Position numbers and translations under genes: made by a program
Shown here: in pieces, positions 43,400-52,481 of the stretch
Position numbering within the stretch: the stretch's first letter is position 1
Layout of the letters: every line of letters starts with the position of its first letter
NCBI RefSeq assembly: GCF_016406105.1
Contig: NZ_CP066308.1
Coordinates: 4,190,501 to 4,254,500, forward strand
Source: Brevibacillus composti
GTDB taxonomy: Bacteria; Bacillota; Bacilli; Brevibacillales; Brevibacillaceae
Length of the DNA stretch: 64,000 nt
Reading direction: 5' to 3'
Notes under the pieces: model-generated
What the model was told of the DNA's origin: nothing
What the model saw: the letters and a program-made list of their open reading frames with translations, nothing else
Databases searched by the model: none

Positions 43400-44122
43400 C
43401 TATGAAAAAGCCCTGCTGGCCGTGGCTGGATCGTTTTCCGCAAGCTCCGCCTGCAGCGGAAGCTGCCAGTTGATCTCCGCCATCCCCTGCTCGCGCAAAA
43501 ACCGGTTGGTCCGGGAAAACGGACGGCTGCCAAAGAAGCCGCGATTTGCCGAAAATGGGCTGGGATGCGGCGATTGAATCACCATATGCTTTTGTGTGTC
43601 AATAAAAGACGCCTTTTCCTGGGCATGCCGCCCCCAGAGGATAAAGACCAAGGGAGCTTCCCGGTCGTTCAGCACCCGGATCACCCGGTCCGTAAACTGC
43701 TCCCAGCCCCTCCCCTTGTGGGAGTTGGGGGTGCCGCCTCGCACCGTAAGCACGGTGTTGAGCAGCAGTACGCCCTGCTTGGCCCACTCGACCAGATACC
43801 CGTGCTGCGGAATCGTGCAGCCGAGGTCGCTTTTCAGCTCCTTGTAGATATTTTGCAAGGAGGGGGGTGTGGCTACTCCCGGCTTCACGGAAAAACTGAG
43901 ACCATGCGCTTGACCGGGACCGTGATAGGGATCTTGTCCCAGAATGACCACCTTGGCCTCCCGGTAGGAGGTGAGGTGAAGCGCGTTAAAAATATCGAAC
44001 ATATCGGGATAGACCGTCTGCTGCTGATACTCCCTTTTCAAAAAATCGCGCAGCTGCAAGTAGTACGGCTTTTCGAATTCATCTGCCAGCAATGCGGCCC
44101 AATCGTTTTTCAATATCGACAT
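43400..44122 (-). CDS. ung: Uracil-DNA glycosylase
   Basis: A 240-residue family-1 enzyme that removes uracil from [25 protein letters not shown] holds the catalytic Asp and the water-activating loop, LLLNTVLTV follows, and [19 protein letters not shown] is the minor-groove-reading loop with the conserved His. ATG 44122 gives the usual length; in-frame codons further upstream are not family-like. The last 20 residues are a low-conservation tail. Cytosolic. Confidence 0.95.
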   Translation of the reverse strand: MSILKNDWAALLADEFEKPYYLQLRDFLKREYQQQTVYPDMFDIFNALHLTSYREAKVVILGQDPYHGPGQAHGLSFSVKPGVATPPSLQNIYKELKSDLGCTIPQHGYLVEWAKQGVLLLNTVLTVRGGTPNSHKGRGWEQFTDRVIRVLNDREAPLVFILWGRHAQEKASFIDTQKHMVIQSPHPSPFSANRGFFGSRPFSRTNRFLREQGMAEINWQLPLQAELAENDPATASRAFS

Positions 44123-44358
44123 CCATCTACACCTGGCCTTTTTTCTCGTAGGACTTTTCTCTATCATACCCCCTTCCATTTTAATAGGAAAGAGACCGGG
44201 AAAATCCAATGCCCGCGGCAATCAGGCCTTCTTTCCCTGCCCGCCGCTCCAGCTTCCCCGCATACCCGGGACTTATGAAGAAGGCGACCGTGCTGCTGCA
44301 CCCGCCATATGGGCGTCCGTTCCTATGACCGTTGCTTGATAGCTTGGTCCTATGTTTT

Positions 44359-44387
44359 TTGACATAATATCCCTTGGATTCTATTAC
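44359..44387 (+). promoter_or_regulatory. Sigma-A-type promoter of the 44413 gene
   Basis: TTGACA (44359-44364), 17-bp spacer, TATTAC (44382-44387), placed 25 bp before the start codon. Confidence 0.65.
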
Positions 44388-44412
44388 GATAGACGGGGGA
44401 GAGTTTCATATC

Positions 44413-44931
44413 ATGAAATGGGATTGGAAGTCATTCGCGGGGGGCATTCTCGTCGGTTCGGTTCTGTTCTCCGGCTTGGCAATCGCTGCACCCGCTTTCC
44501 CGGATGCGGGAGACATCAACAAAGAACCATTTACCTACTACTTTGACGGCATCCCCAAATCGCCGAAAATGGATGTGCAAGGCATTCTGTACAAAAATTC
44601 AGTCTATGTGCCTATCCGTTTTGTCGCGGAAAATCTGGGGAAAACGGTCATCTACGATGGAAAAACCAAATCGATCTTCATCGGCAAGCTGCCAGTCGCC
44701 AAGATGTATTCCAAGCTGGAAGCGGTCGATCTGGTGAAGAAGAAGCTCGCCGGGAACCTGACGCCCCAACATGTCGTGGAATACGATCACGACGATGAAA
44801 AGGGGCATTATGTCATCCAGGTCTATCAGACGGTGGTCAATAACTTCCAGTCCGGCGACAGCTATACCAGCACCTATGGATGGTTTGTCGTCAATCCCAA
44901 TACGGGAGAGATTCGCTCTCTGTTGCAGTAA
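44413..44931 (+). CDS. Exported protein with copper-amine-oxidase-N-like domain
   Basis: A 172-residue protein with an N-terminal signal or anchor (SFAGGILVGSVLFSGLAIAAPAF). Next comes a copper amine oxidase N-terminal-like (stalk) motif, VQGILYKNSVYVPIRFVAENL, then YDGKTKSIFIG. The C-terminal 90 residues resemble a PepSY-type fold (LTPQHVVEYDHDDEKGHYVIQVYQ). ATG 44413 lies 12 bases after GGGGGAG. Such proteins occur in numbers on Paenibacillaceae surfaces; the function is not known. Confidence 0.75.
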   Translation: MKWDWKSFAGGILVGSVLFSGLAIAAPAFPDAGDINKEPFTYYFDGIPKSPKMDVQGILYKNSVYVPIRFVAENLGKTVIYDGKTKSIFIGKLPVAKMYSKLEAVDLVKKKLAGNLTPQHVVEYDHDDEKGHYVIQVYQTVVNNFQSGDSYTSTYGWFVVNPNTGEIRSLLQ

Positions 44932-45020
44932 GCGTCCAGGTTTTCTTGTTTGACCACTGCGATCATCCGTATTCTTACTCGCTCATTTGAATCAGTACCA
45001 TTTCATACATTCCCATCGAT

Positions 45021-45056
45021 GAAAAAGCAGCAGTCCCCTGGGCCGCTGCTTTTTTG
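45021..45056. terminator. Bidirectional terminator
   Basis: AAAAAGCAGC and GCTGCTTTTTT pair around GTCCCCTGGGCC. It serves both the plus-strand gene ending at 44931 and the minus-strand regulator ending at 45128. Confidence 0.85.
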
Positions 45057-45127
45057 GCTATGCAATTGGACTGGCGGAGACAATCGCCATCGGGCCTCCG
45101 CAGACATCCCCTATCCCCAACGAGAGC

Positions 45128-46609
45128 TCAGACGAGCTGATGCTTCTCCAGCTTCCGATAAAGGGTGGAGAGGCTGATTTGCAGGTCGTCGGCGATCCGC
45201 GCCTTGTCTCCTCCCCACTCGGGCGATTGGAGATACCGCTCCAATACCCCCTTCTCATAGCGGGCGATCCGCTCCTCCAGACTACCCGCCGCCAGCATCT
45301 CATCCCGCTCCGGCCGAGAAATGGCCGTCGTCCCTGCGCGGGCGGCCAGCGGCTCCAGATACTCCGGCACATCACCGATGCCGATGACCGCATCCTCCGC
45401 CATATTGACCATGTACTCAATCGCATTCTCCAGCTGCCTGATATTTCCCGGCCAGTCATAGCGGCCCAAGAGCTCCATGAGCGGCGGCTCCAGTTCCAGG
45501 CGTCCCTTTTGCAGCAGCGTTCCGTACTTGTGCAAAAAATGGCCGATGTACAGCGAGATATCCTCCCGCCGCTCGCGGAGAGGCTGCAGCCGGATCGGGA
45601 TCACGTTCAGGCGATAGTAGAGATCCTCCCGAAACAGCCCTTCCCTGACCATGCCCTCCAAATCGCGATGGGTGGCGGCGATGACCCGGACGTCCACCGG
45701 AACCGGCTTTACCCCGCCCACCCGGTCGACTGTTCGCTCCTGGAGCACGCGCAGTAGCTTGGGCTGCAAGGACAGCGGGATATCTCCCACTTCATCGAGA
45801 AAGATTGTTCCGCTGTGCGCCAGCTCAAATTTCCCCGGCTTGCCTTCCCGGCGGGAACCGGTAAAGGCTCCCCCTTCGTAGCCAAACAGTTCGCTTTCCA
45901 GCAGGCCCTCCGGTATCGCCGCACAGTTCACCGCAATAAACGGATGCCGGGCACGTCCCCCTTCACAGTGGATCGCCCGCGCCAACAGCTCTTTACCCGT
46001 CCCGCTCTCCCCGCGTATCAACACCGTGGAGATGCTGTTCTTCACCTTGTTTGCCTTTTGGATCACTTCACGGAGGCCGGTCTCCGCCCCGATCAACTGG
46101 GCGAAATAGATGGCTTCACCCGACTCGGGCGGCACTTCCTCCTGCAGATGACAGCCGAGCCGCCCCTCTTCCTCCAGCTCCAGCAGCTTGTGCACAATCA
46201 GGGCGCTGGTATGGTCCAAAAACGTCATCAGCTTTTCCGCATGCTGGACCATCTTTTCCTTTTGTTCCGGCGAAAACCCGATCAGGCCGATGACGCCCAC
46301 TGTTTTTTCCCGCTTGTGTACGGGAAAGCCGATCGTGGCCAACTCGCGGCACTGCTGCAGGAACTTGCAGCTCCTGCACTCCGCTTCATTCTTTTTCATG
46401 TCGTAGATGATGCCCGGCTGCCCCGTCTGCAAGATCATGCGGAAAAACGATCCCTCCGGGGCGGGCAGACCGACCAGGTCCTGATAATAGCCAGTGCCGC
46501 TCACTCGGATCCCCTGTTCGTCCAGAATGGTGACATCCAACCCCAGCACCTCTGCAATATTTTCCGCGTATCCCTGTATGAATGTGCGGATGCGTGAAAA
46601 TTCCGTCAT
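45128..46609 (-). CDS. Sigma-54-dependent activator (enhancer-binding protein)
   Basis: A 493-residue regulator. The N-terminal sensor of about 160 residues resembles PAS/GAF-type input domains and has a cysteine cluster (CRSCKFLQQC) that could bind a metal or sense redox state. The AAA+ domain (about 170-400) has GESGTGKE for ATP, GAFTGS for sigma-54 contact and LFREDLYYRLNV. The C-terminus is a Fis-type helix-turn-helix (KARIADDLQISLSTLYRKLEKH). It lies 42 bp after the lyase gene, whose promoter has a sigma-54 consensus, so that gene is its likely target. Confidence 0.92.
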   Translation of the reverse strand: MTEFSRIRTFIQGYAENIAEVLGLDVTILDEQGIRVSGTGYYQDLVGLPAPEGSFFRMILQTGQPGIIYDMKKNEAECRSCKFLQQCRELATIGFPVHKREKTVGVIGLIGFSPEQKEKMVQHAEKLMTFLDHTSALIVHKLLELEEEGRLGCHLQEEVPPESGEAIYFAQLIGAETGLREVIQKANKVKNSISTVLIRGESGTGKELLARAIHCEGGRARHPFIAVNCAAIPEGLLESELFGYEGGAFTGSRREGKPGKFELAHSGTIFLDEVGDIPLSLQPKLLRVLQERTVDRVGGVKPVPVDVRVIAATHRDLEGMVREGLFREDLYYRLNVIPIRLQPLRERREDISLYIGHFLHKYGTLLQKGRLELEPPLMELLGRYDWPGNIRQLENAIEYMVNMAEDAVIGIGDVPEYLEPLAARAGTTAISRPERDEMLAAGSLEERIARYEKGVLERYLQSPEWGGDKARIADDLQISLSTLYRKLEKHQLV

Positions 46610-46651
46610 GCTCCGACCTCCTGCTGTTTCCCGTCAATCACTGCCGTTATG

Positions 46652-47860
46652 TTATCCGCTGGAAGCCACCTGCTTCAAAAGCGGCTGCAAAGCCTGCTCC
46701 AGATCATCGATGATGTCGGATGCATCCTCCAGACCTGTCGAAAAGCGGATCAGTCCATCCGTAATGCCGAAGGCTTCCCGCTCCCCGGACGGGATGGCGA
46801 AATGTGTCATCGATGCCGGGTGCTGCACCAGTGTTTCCGGATCTCCTAAGCTAAACGATATCATAGCCAGGCGCAGTCCGTTCATGAAAGTTTTGGCCGC
46901 CTCCAAGCCTCCCCTCACCTCAAAGGAGACAATGCCGCCCATTCCGCTCATTTGCCGCCGGGCCAGCTCGTGCTGCGGATGGGAGGCCAGTCCCGGGTAG
47001 TAGACACGCTCAATCGCGGGATGAGCCTCCAGATACCGGGCAATCTCGCCGGCGCTCTGGCAGTGCTGCCGGATGCGCAGGCCCAGCGTTTTCAGCCCGC
47101 GCAGGATCAAAAATGCATCCCATGCGTTCAGATTCTGCCCCAGATCGCCCATGATGTGCCTGCGCATATACTGGATCGCTTCCCGTTTGCCGACGATAAA
47201 ACCGGCGATGACATCGCCGTGGCCGTTGAGGTACTTGGTAGCGCTGTGCACGACCACATCTGCGCCGAGTTCCAGCGGCTGTTGCAAATAGGGCGTCATG
47301 AAGGTATTGTCTACGATCACCGTAAGGCCATGGGCGTGAGCGAGCCGGGAAAGCTGGCCAATATCCAGGATCGTCAGACAAGGGTTGGACGGCGTCTCCA
47401 GATAGAGAACGCGTGTCTCGGGCCGAATCGCCCGCATGACAGCGGCAAGATCGGTACAGTCTACAAAATCTGTTTCGATTCCGTAGCGCGGTGCGAGCGA
47501 GGTCAAAAATTTATAACTGCCCCCGTACACATCCCGGGTGCAGATCACATGATCCCCCTGTTTCAGAAAGGCCAGCAGCGCCCCCGATATCGCTGCCATC
47601 CCGCTGCTGACCCCCAGGGCGGCTTCCCCCTTTTCCAGAGAGGCGATCTTCGCCTCCAGGGAAGCAATCGTCGGGTTGCCATAGCGGCCGTAGTAGGTCC
47701 CCTCCCTCTCGCCGGCGACCACGGCCGCAGCTGCATCCACATCCGTGAACGCATACGCAACCGCAGGCACGACGGCCGAAGCGACGGCGCCTGTCTTCTC
47801 ACATGGCTCCTGTCCCGCATGGATCAGGGCCGTATCCATTTTCCATTTTCTCATCTCCAT
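46652..47860 (-). CDS. Cys/Met-metabolism PLP enzyme, probable methionine gamma-lyase
   Basis: A 402-residue trans-sulfuration enzyme. It has the phosphate-binding YGRYGNPT and SSGMAAISGAL, the Asp stack in VIVDNTFMTPYLQQPLELGAD, and the PLP lysine in SATKYLNGHGD. Methionine gamma-lyase, cystathionine gamma-lyase and cystathionine gamma-synthase are hard to separate by eye; methionine or cysteine catabolism is favoured because expression appears to be under sigma-54 control. ATG 47860 lies behind GAGAGAGGAAG; the longer frame lacks a ribosome site. Cytosolic. Confidence 0.8.
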   Translation of the reverse strand: MEMRKWKMDTALIHAGQEPCEKTGAVASAVVPAVAYAFTDVDAAAAVVAGEREGTYYGRYGNPTIASLEAKIASLEKGEAALGVSSGMAAISGALLAFLKQGDHVICTRDVYGGSYKFLTSLAPRYGIETDFVDCTDLAAVMRAIRPETRVLYLETPSNPCLTILDIGQLSRLAHAHGLTVIVDNTFMTPYLQQPLELGADVVVHSATKYLNGHGDVIAGFIVGKREAIQYMRRHIMGDLGQNLNAWDAFLILRGLKTLGLRIRQHCQSAGEIARYLEAHPAIERVYYPGLASHPQHELARRQMSGMGGIVSFEVRGGLEAAKTFMNGLRLAMISFSLGDPETLVQHPASMTHFAIPSGEREAFGITDGLIRFSTGLEDASDIIDDLEQALQPLLKQVASSG

Positions 47861-47921
47861 GCTGTCTCTTCCTCTCTCCAGTTGGATAATCCTTTCGTGG
47901 CAGACCTTATCCAAAAGGCAT

Positions 47922-47937
47922 AGCAAAGATCGTGCCA
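47922..47937 (-). promoter_or_regulatory. Sigma-54 promoter of the lyase gene
   Basis: On the minus strand TGGCACGATCTTTGCT matches the -24/-12 consensus TGGCACG-N4-TTGCW at every fixed position. It lies 60-75 bp before the lyase start codon. Confidence 0.82.
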
Positions 47938-48055
47938 TCGCGGGGCACCATCTGGCTTTACCCGTTACAATCCCGGAGAATCCAGTCTGCTGGCCGTTTT
48001 CCGCTTAGTGGCATTTTCTCTCGCCTCGTCCTCTCGCCCGCAAATCTGCCTGCTT

Positions 48056-48096
48056 TTCGCAAACTTGCAAAGCCGCCCTTCGCAAAAATGGCAAAA
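48056..48096. promoter_or_regulatory. Candidate enhancer sites for the sigma-54 activator
   Basis: Two copies of TTCGCAAA-N3/4-GCAAA (48056-48071 and 48079-48096) lie 23 bp apart and 120-160 bp upstream of the sigma-54 promoter, the usual distance for activator binding. Each has weak dyad symmetry. Confidence 0.45.
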
Positions 48097-48155
48097 GGGA
48101 AACGCCCTTCTGGACGCTTCCCTCCTTTTCGAGATGGATGTGCGGATCGATCTAC

Positions 48156-49874
48156 TTAGACCAGCAGTCCGCCGTTTCCTTTTGCGTACTTCGCGATACC
48201 CTCTGCTGCCCGGTAGGCCAGTGCGCCGACCGTATCCGTCGGGTTGTAGCCGCTGTTGTGCGGAAACGCCGTAGCCCCGACCACGAAGAGGTTTTCTACA
48301 TCCCACATTTGCAGGTAATTGTTCACAGCCGAGGTGTCCGGCGATGCCCCCATGATCACCCCGCCGGTGTTGTGCGTGGATTGATAGGGCGTGATGTCGT
48401 AGGGACCCAGCTCCCGCCTCACGTCCACATGCGTCGCGCCCATCTCCTTGAGAATCTGCCCGCATTTGTCCGCCGTAAAAGCAGCGAGCTGCCGATCCTG
48501 CTCCTCGAAGTCAAAGGTGATGCGGATCAGCGGATCGCCAAATACGTCGCGGTACGTGGGATCAAGATCGAGGAAGTGGTGGCGGAACGGCATCGAGGCC
48601 CCCTGCGCTCCCACTCCCAGCGTCCGGTAAAAATACTTGAGCGAAGCGGCCTTGAACTCTTTGCCCCAGTTCGGCGTCCCGGACGGCACCGGATTGTTGG
48701 CGATCGGACGAAGCCCGGTTTGCGACAAGCTGATGCTGGCTCCGTGCAGGAACTTGAGATCGGAGTGGTCAAAGTTGTCCCCGTTGTAGTCATCCAGGGT
48801 GATGCCGAGCGCACCGGCGCCTGCGTACAGATTAAATTCCCGGTCCTCGAAAAAGCCTGTCGCTCCGCCGCGGATGACCTGGTAGGCATAGTTTTTGCCG
48901 ATGACGCCCTTCCCGGTTGCCGGGTCATACGGCCGTCCGAGATTGGACAGCAGGAGCAATCTGACGTTATTGAATACGTAACTGGTCAGCACGACGATGT
49001 CTGCGGGCTGCTCGATCTCTTCACCCGTCGTCGTATCCGTGTACAGGACGCCCGTCGCCCGGTTGCCGGTATGCAGGATGCGCCGCACGTACGAATGCGT
49101 GCGAATCTCGAATTTGCCTGTCTTTTTCGCGACCGGGATGACGGTCACGACCGGATCGGCCTTTGCCCCGTACTCGCAGCCAAAACGCTCGCAGTATCCG
49201 CAATACTGGCAGGCTGCACGGGAGACGCCATCCTCGTTGGTGTACGCCTGCGAGAGGTTGGCTGACGGCATCATGTACGGATTCAGCTTGAGCTTTTTGG
49301 CGGCTTCGGCAAACAGCTTGATCGCAGGCGTCTGCTTCATCGGCGGGGTTGGATATGGGCTGGAGCGCTTGCCCCCTAGTGGATTTTCCTCCCCGGAGAT
49401 CCCTGCCATCTTCTCAAATCGGTCATAATACGGCTCCATCTCCTCGTAGGTGATGCCCCAGTCCTGAATCGTCATGCCTTCGGGGATCTTGTCCTCCCCG
49501 TATCGTTCGATGGTTTTGCTGCGAATTTCGAAATCATAGGGCAAAAAGCGGAAGGTCTGTCCATTCCAGTGGACACCCGCTCCCCCCAGACCGGTCCCGA
49601 TCAGAAAAGAACCGTACTGCCGCATCGGCAGCGCGCGAATCCGCGTATTGCTGCGGAAGGTAATCGTTTCCTTGGACAAGTCCTGCATCAATTCATAGCG
49701 GAGGGCGTAGCGCAATTCGTCGTGGACCATGTAGTAGTCTTCCGTCTTCCGCTCTTTTCCACGCTCCAGCCCGACCACAGTCAAGCCCTGCTTGGTCAAT
49801 TCTGAGGCGATGATCCCCCCGCCCCATCCGACACCGACGATGACGACATCCACTTTCGGCAGTCTGCGTGCCAT
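48156..49874 (-). CDS. GMC family FAD-dependent oxidoreductase
   Basis: A 572-residue flavoprotein. The FAD-binding VVIVGVGWGGGIIASEL opens the protein; GTGLGGAGVHWNG is the GMC signature region, CQYCGYCERFGCEYGAK supplies a cysteine cluster, and STHNTGGVIMG and PHNSGYNPTDTVGALAYRAA form the C-terminal active-site region with the conserved His. The partner gene 12 bp upstream is a Tat-exported subunit, so the complex probably oxidises a sugar or alcohol at the outer membrane face and feeds electrons to the respiratory chain. Usual partner cytochrome not seen here. Confidence 0.88.
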   Translation of the reverse strand: MARRLPKVDVVIVGVGWGGGIIASELTKQGLTVVGLERGKERKTEDYYMVHDELRYALRYELMQDLSKETITFRSNTRIRALPMRQYGSFLIGTGLGGAGVHWNGQTFRFLPYDFEIRSKTIERYGEDKIPEGMTIQDWGITYEEMEPYYDRFEKMAGISGEENPLGGKRSSPYPTPPMKQTPAIKLFAEAAKKLKLNPYMMPSANLSQAYTNEDGVSRAACQYCGYCERFGCEYGAKADPVVTVIPVAKKTGKFEIRTHSYVRRILHTGNRATGVLYTDTTTGEEIEQPADIVVLTSYVFNNVRLLLLSNLGRPYDPATGKGVIGKNYAYQVIRGGATGFFEDREFNLYAGAGALGITLDDYNGDNFDHSDLKFLHGASISLSQTGLRPIANNPVPSGTPNWGKEFKAASLKYFYRTLGVGAQGASMPFRHHFLDLDPTYRDVFGDPLIRITFDFEEQDRQLAAFTADKCGQILKEMGATHVDVRRELGPYDITPYQSTHNTGGVIMGASPDTSAVNNYLQMWDVENLFVVGATAFPHNSGYNPTDTVGALAYRAAEGIAKYAKGNGGLLV

Positions 49875-49886
49875 TTCCGTCCCCTC

Positions 49887-50627
49887 CTATCCATGCTGAT
49901 GGTCTCGTAAGCTTTTAGGGTCCATTTTGACGAACTGATCTTGCTCGATCACCTGCGTGTAGGCCATCTGGTTGCCCGGATAGCGTTTCAGCCTCCAGCC
50001 GTCCATGTTTTTGTTGCCTCCGTAGAGCGGATCGGCATAAATCCCTTCCAGCGTAGATGCGCGCAGCATCTGGAAAAAACCGCTGGCGGAGATCGTCGTC
50101 AGCTTGACCTCATTCGTCTCAAAGGCCTTCAGCACCGCATCCTGCTGATCCGCCTCCAGCTCGTAAAAACGCTTGCCGAATTTGGACGTGCTGTAGTTGT
50201 TCATCTCCTGTATCCCAATATCGAAAATTTCCCGGCGTTTCAGCCTGCCTTGGTAGCCCTGCGTGGCTTCACCCGGAAAAAAAGGCCCCTGCATGTAATC
50301 GCGGGCGTTAAATCCCCAATCTCCCGACAGTTGGTGGTCGATAAAATAAGCGGCCCCCAATGCCCTCGCTCCTGGGCCGTTTTCATCCTCTGGAAAAATC
50401 CGTTCCGTCGCTGCATCTACCACGCGGAATTGCTCAGGAGTGAAATACATCAGCGCCTGGTTAAAATCCGGAGCTGCCGGAGCCGCCTGCGGAACAGGAG
50501 GTCCCTGCGTTTTCAGCAAGCTGCCCGCCACGCCGCCAATCACCAGGCCGCCCAGAACCAAACCGGAGTTTTTCAAGAATTTTCGTCTTGATACGGCCTG
50601 CTCTTGTCTTTCATCTGTCTGTGCCAA
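49887..50627 (-). CDS. Gluconate 2-dehydrogenase subunit 3-like protein, Tat exported
   Basis: A protein of about 246 residues with a twin-arginine signal (SRRKFLKNSGLVLGGLVIGG) and the body of the gluconate 2-dehydrogenase subunit 3 family. It would carry its folded GMC partner across the membrane. TTG 50627 is preferred because AGGAGG is 8 bases upstream; the GTG at 50636 overlaps that site. It forms an operon with the GMC gene and is divergent from the YhcN-type lipoprotein gene. Confidence 0.85.
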   Translation of the reverse strand: MAQTDERQEQAVSRRKFLKNSGLVLGGLVIGGVAGSLLKTQGPPVPQAAPAAPDFNQALMYFTPEQFRVVDAATERIFPEDENGPGARALGAAYFIDHQLSGDWGFNARDYMQGPFFPGEATQGYQGRLKRREIFDIGIQEMNNYSTSKFGKRFYELEADQQDAVLKAFETNEVKLTTISASGFFQMLRASTLEGIYADPLYGGNKNMDGWRLKRYPGNQMAYTQVIEQDQFVKMDPKSLRDHQHG

Positions 50628-50777
50628 AGCGTCCACCTCCTGAATGTCTATCTTTTATTTGCGCAATATCGTGCCAAATTAATCGTTTTGGGTGAAAATT
50701 TTCCATATCGCGCCATCAATAAACAGGCAATAATCGGTAAATCCTAACCCTAGCTGGAAAAATGGAGGGATAGATGG

Positions 50778-51599
50778 ATGCGTATACCACAAATCATCAG
50801 CGGCCTCAGCCTCATCTGCCTGCTCGCGGCATGCGCAGGCCAGGGAGCGCCGGACCAGGGGAATCAAGGCGCCGCGAATCAGGCTGGCCAGAACCAGGGG
50901 ACACAGACCCAGTCGATGCACCAGCAGGCAGCGGGGGGACATGAACATGACCAGATGACGGTCATCCCCAGTGTCGACCGAGATAAAAAGCTGACCACCA
51001 ATCGGCATGGCGGAACGAACAGCGGCATGGGCACCGCCACCTACAGCCGGATGGGCAGCTCCGGTCTTTTGGACGGCGGGCCTTCCACCAACCTGGAGTC
51101 TCAATTGGCGGCGGCCGGAGTAAACGGCGTACAGGTGCTGGTTGTCCATGACAGCGTCTTTATCGCCCCTGCCGACGGAAAAACCCTTTCCGTCAATCAG
51201 ATGGACGAGACACAATCTCATGTGCTGAGCAATTATCGCGGAAGCTCCCAGCGCGGCACGCAGTTCAAGGATGGACAGGTGGGCACGCTGGGTACGAGTG
51301 ATCGAGACGGCTTGTTGGCCCAGGCAAAAGACCAGCTGGAGCGGATTTACGGCGGCGGCGTCCAGATTCGGACGGTCACCCAGCCCCAAGCGATTGCAGC
51401 CTTGGAGCGAATCAAGCAGAGCATGGGGGGCGCAAGACAATTGGACCCGAACAACGCCAGCACGACTGGTATCTCCGGCACGGCCGGCAACAACCGTACT
51501 ACGAGGACGGCCGGCAGCACAAATGCCGCAGGCAACGCCAATCTGGCTCAGGACCTCGCTCTCCTGCTGCGCAGCGCATCACCCGGCGGCGGCCGTTAG
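50778..51599 (+). CDS. YhcN/YlaJ family sporulation lipoprotein
   Basis: A 273-residue exported lipoprotein (MRIPQIISGLSLICLLAAC, lipobox cysteine at 19). A Gln/Gly/Asn-rich linker (about 20-60) precedes a domain with VLVVHDSVFIA and LERIYGGGVQIRTVTQPQAI, typical of YhcN/YlaJ spore lipoproteins; the C-terminal 60 residues are low-complexity, rich in Thr, Ala and Asn. Relatives are deposited in the spore membrane or cortex. ATG 50778 follows GGAGGGAT. Ends in a strong bidirectional terminator. Confidence 0.82.
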   Translation: MRIPQIISGLSLICLLAACAGQGAPDQGNQGAANQAGQNQGTQTQSMHQQAAGGHEHDQMTVIPSVDRDKKLTTNRHGGTNSGMGTATYSRMGSSGLLDGGPSTNLESQLAAAGVNGVQVLVVHDSVFIAPADGKTLSVNQMDETQSHVLSNYRGSSQRGTQFKDGQVGTLGTSDRDGLLAQAKDQLERIYGGGVQIRTVTQPQAIAALERIKQSMGGARQLDPNNASTTGISGTAGNNRTTRTAGSTNAAGNANLAQDLALLLRSASPGGGR

Positions 51600-51628
51600 A
51601 CCATACCCTCTCTTAGGGAAGGCATGAC

Positions 51629-51678
51629 AAAAAAGGACAAGCCCGGCTGGCATTATGCCAGTCTGCTTGTCCTTTTTT
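51629..51678. terminator. Strong bidirectional terminator
   Basis: AAAAAAGGACAAGC pairs with GCTTGTCCTTTTTT, and an inner CTGGCA/TGCCAG extends the stem. It ends both the YhcN gene and the ECF operon. Confidence 0.92.
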
Positions 51679-51692
51679 GATCGAAGCCCGGA

Positions 51693-52481
51693 TCAGATTC
51701 TTCCGGGAATCAGCACACCCACATGCTCGGGATGGATGCGCGCAAAGTAAAACAGGGTCATGACGACCGCCAAGCCCAGCAGCAGGATGACCCGCTCGCC
51801 TGTTTTCCACTTGGGCATACGGTAAAAGCGGTGACGGCTGTTTCTCATCTGAAAACCCTTGGCATCGAGTGCATTGGCAATCAACTGCACGCGCTTGAGC
51901 GAGCTGAAGATCAGGGGAACGAGGACAAATCCGTACTTCCGCAGTCTTTCCGAGAGGGAGCCCTCTCCCAATTCCAGCCCCCGCACCATCTGTGCCTCGC
52001 GGATCGTCGCCAAATCGCGCTTGACCAGAGGGATAAAGCGGAAGATCAGCGACAGCATGTAGCTGATGGAAAACGGCAGGCCGAGCCCCCGCAGCCCCAT
52101 GGCAATCTCCCGGGGACTGGACTGGAACAGATAGTACATCGACAGCAGCGCGACATTTGCCAGCCTGAGCCCCATCCCCAGCGCCCAGAGAACACCTGTG
52201 TCCGTGATTTGAACCGGATAGCCGATCCAGGGAATCGTACTGCTCCAGTAAGGCTTGCCCAGGTTTGTGAACGGCAGCCAAGTGATGGCGGCAAAGACGG
52301 CCCCGACTCCACCGATCAGGAGATACCCCTTTACCATCGAGCGATTCCAGCCCAGTTTGGCGATCAAGAGAACATTGATCAATAGGGCCGCAGCGAGAAA
52401 GCGCGGGTCCTGGAATAGAAACGGCAATGTCCCCAAGAGGATAAAGGACAGCAGCACAAAGCTAGGATGGGCATGTTTCAT
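51693..52481 (-). CDS. ECF transporter transmembrane subunit (EcfT)
   Basis: A 262-residue membrane protein with about five hydrophobic helices and the EcfT coupling-helix sequence with Ala-Arg-Gly-type motifs (REAQMVRGLELG and IANALDAKGFQ). It links the two ATPases to the substrate-binding S component. ATG 52481 follows GGAGGAG and overlaps the preceding ATPase gene by 20 bp; the longer frame lacks a ribosome site. Last gene of the operon. Confidence 0.87.
   Translation of the reverse strand: MKHAHPSFVLLSFILLGTLPFLFQDPRFLAAALLINVLLIAKLGWNRSMVKGYLLIGGVGAVFAAITWLPFTNLGKPYWSSTIPWIGYPVQITDTGVLWALGMGLRLANVALLSMYYLFQSSPREIAMGLRGLGLPFSISYMLSLIFRFIPLVKRDLATIREAQMVRGLELGEGSLSERLRKYGFVLVPLIFSSLKRVQLIANALDAKGFQMRNSRHRFYRMPKWKTGERVILLLGLAVVMTLFYFARIHPEHVGVLIPGRI

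Noticed and set aside
48096-48124. Terminator after the GMC gene
   Set aside because: GGAAGCG and CGTTTCC can pair on the minus strand but only CTTTTG follows, and the stem overlaps the candidate activator sites; too weak to call.
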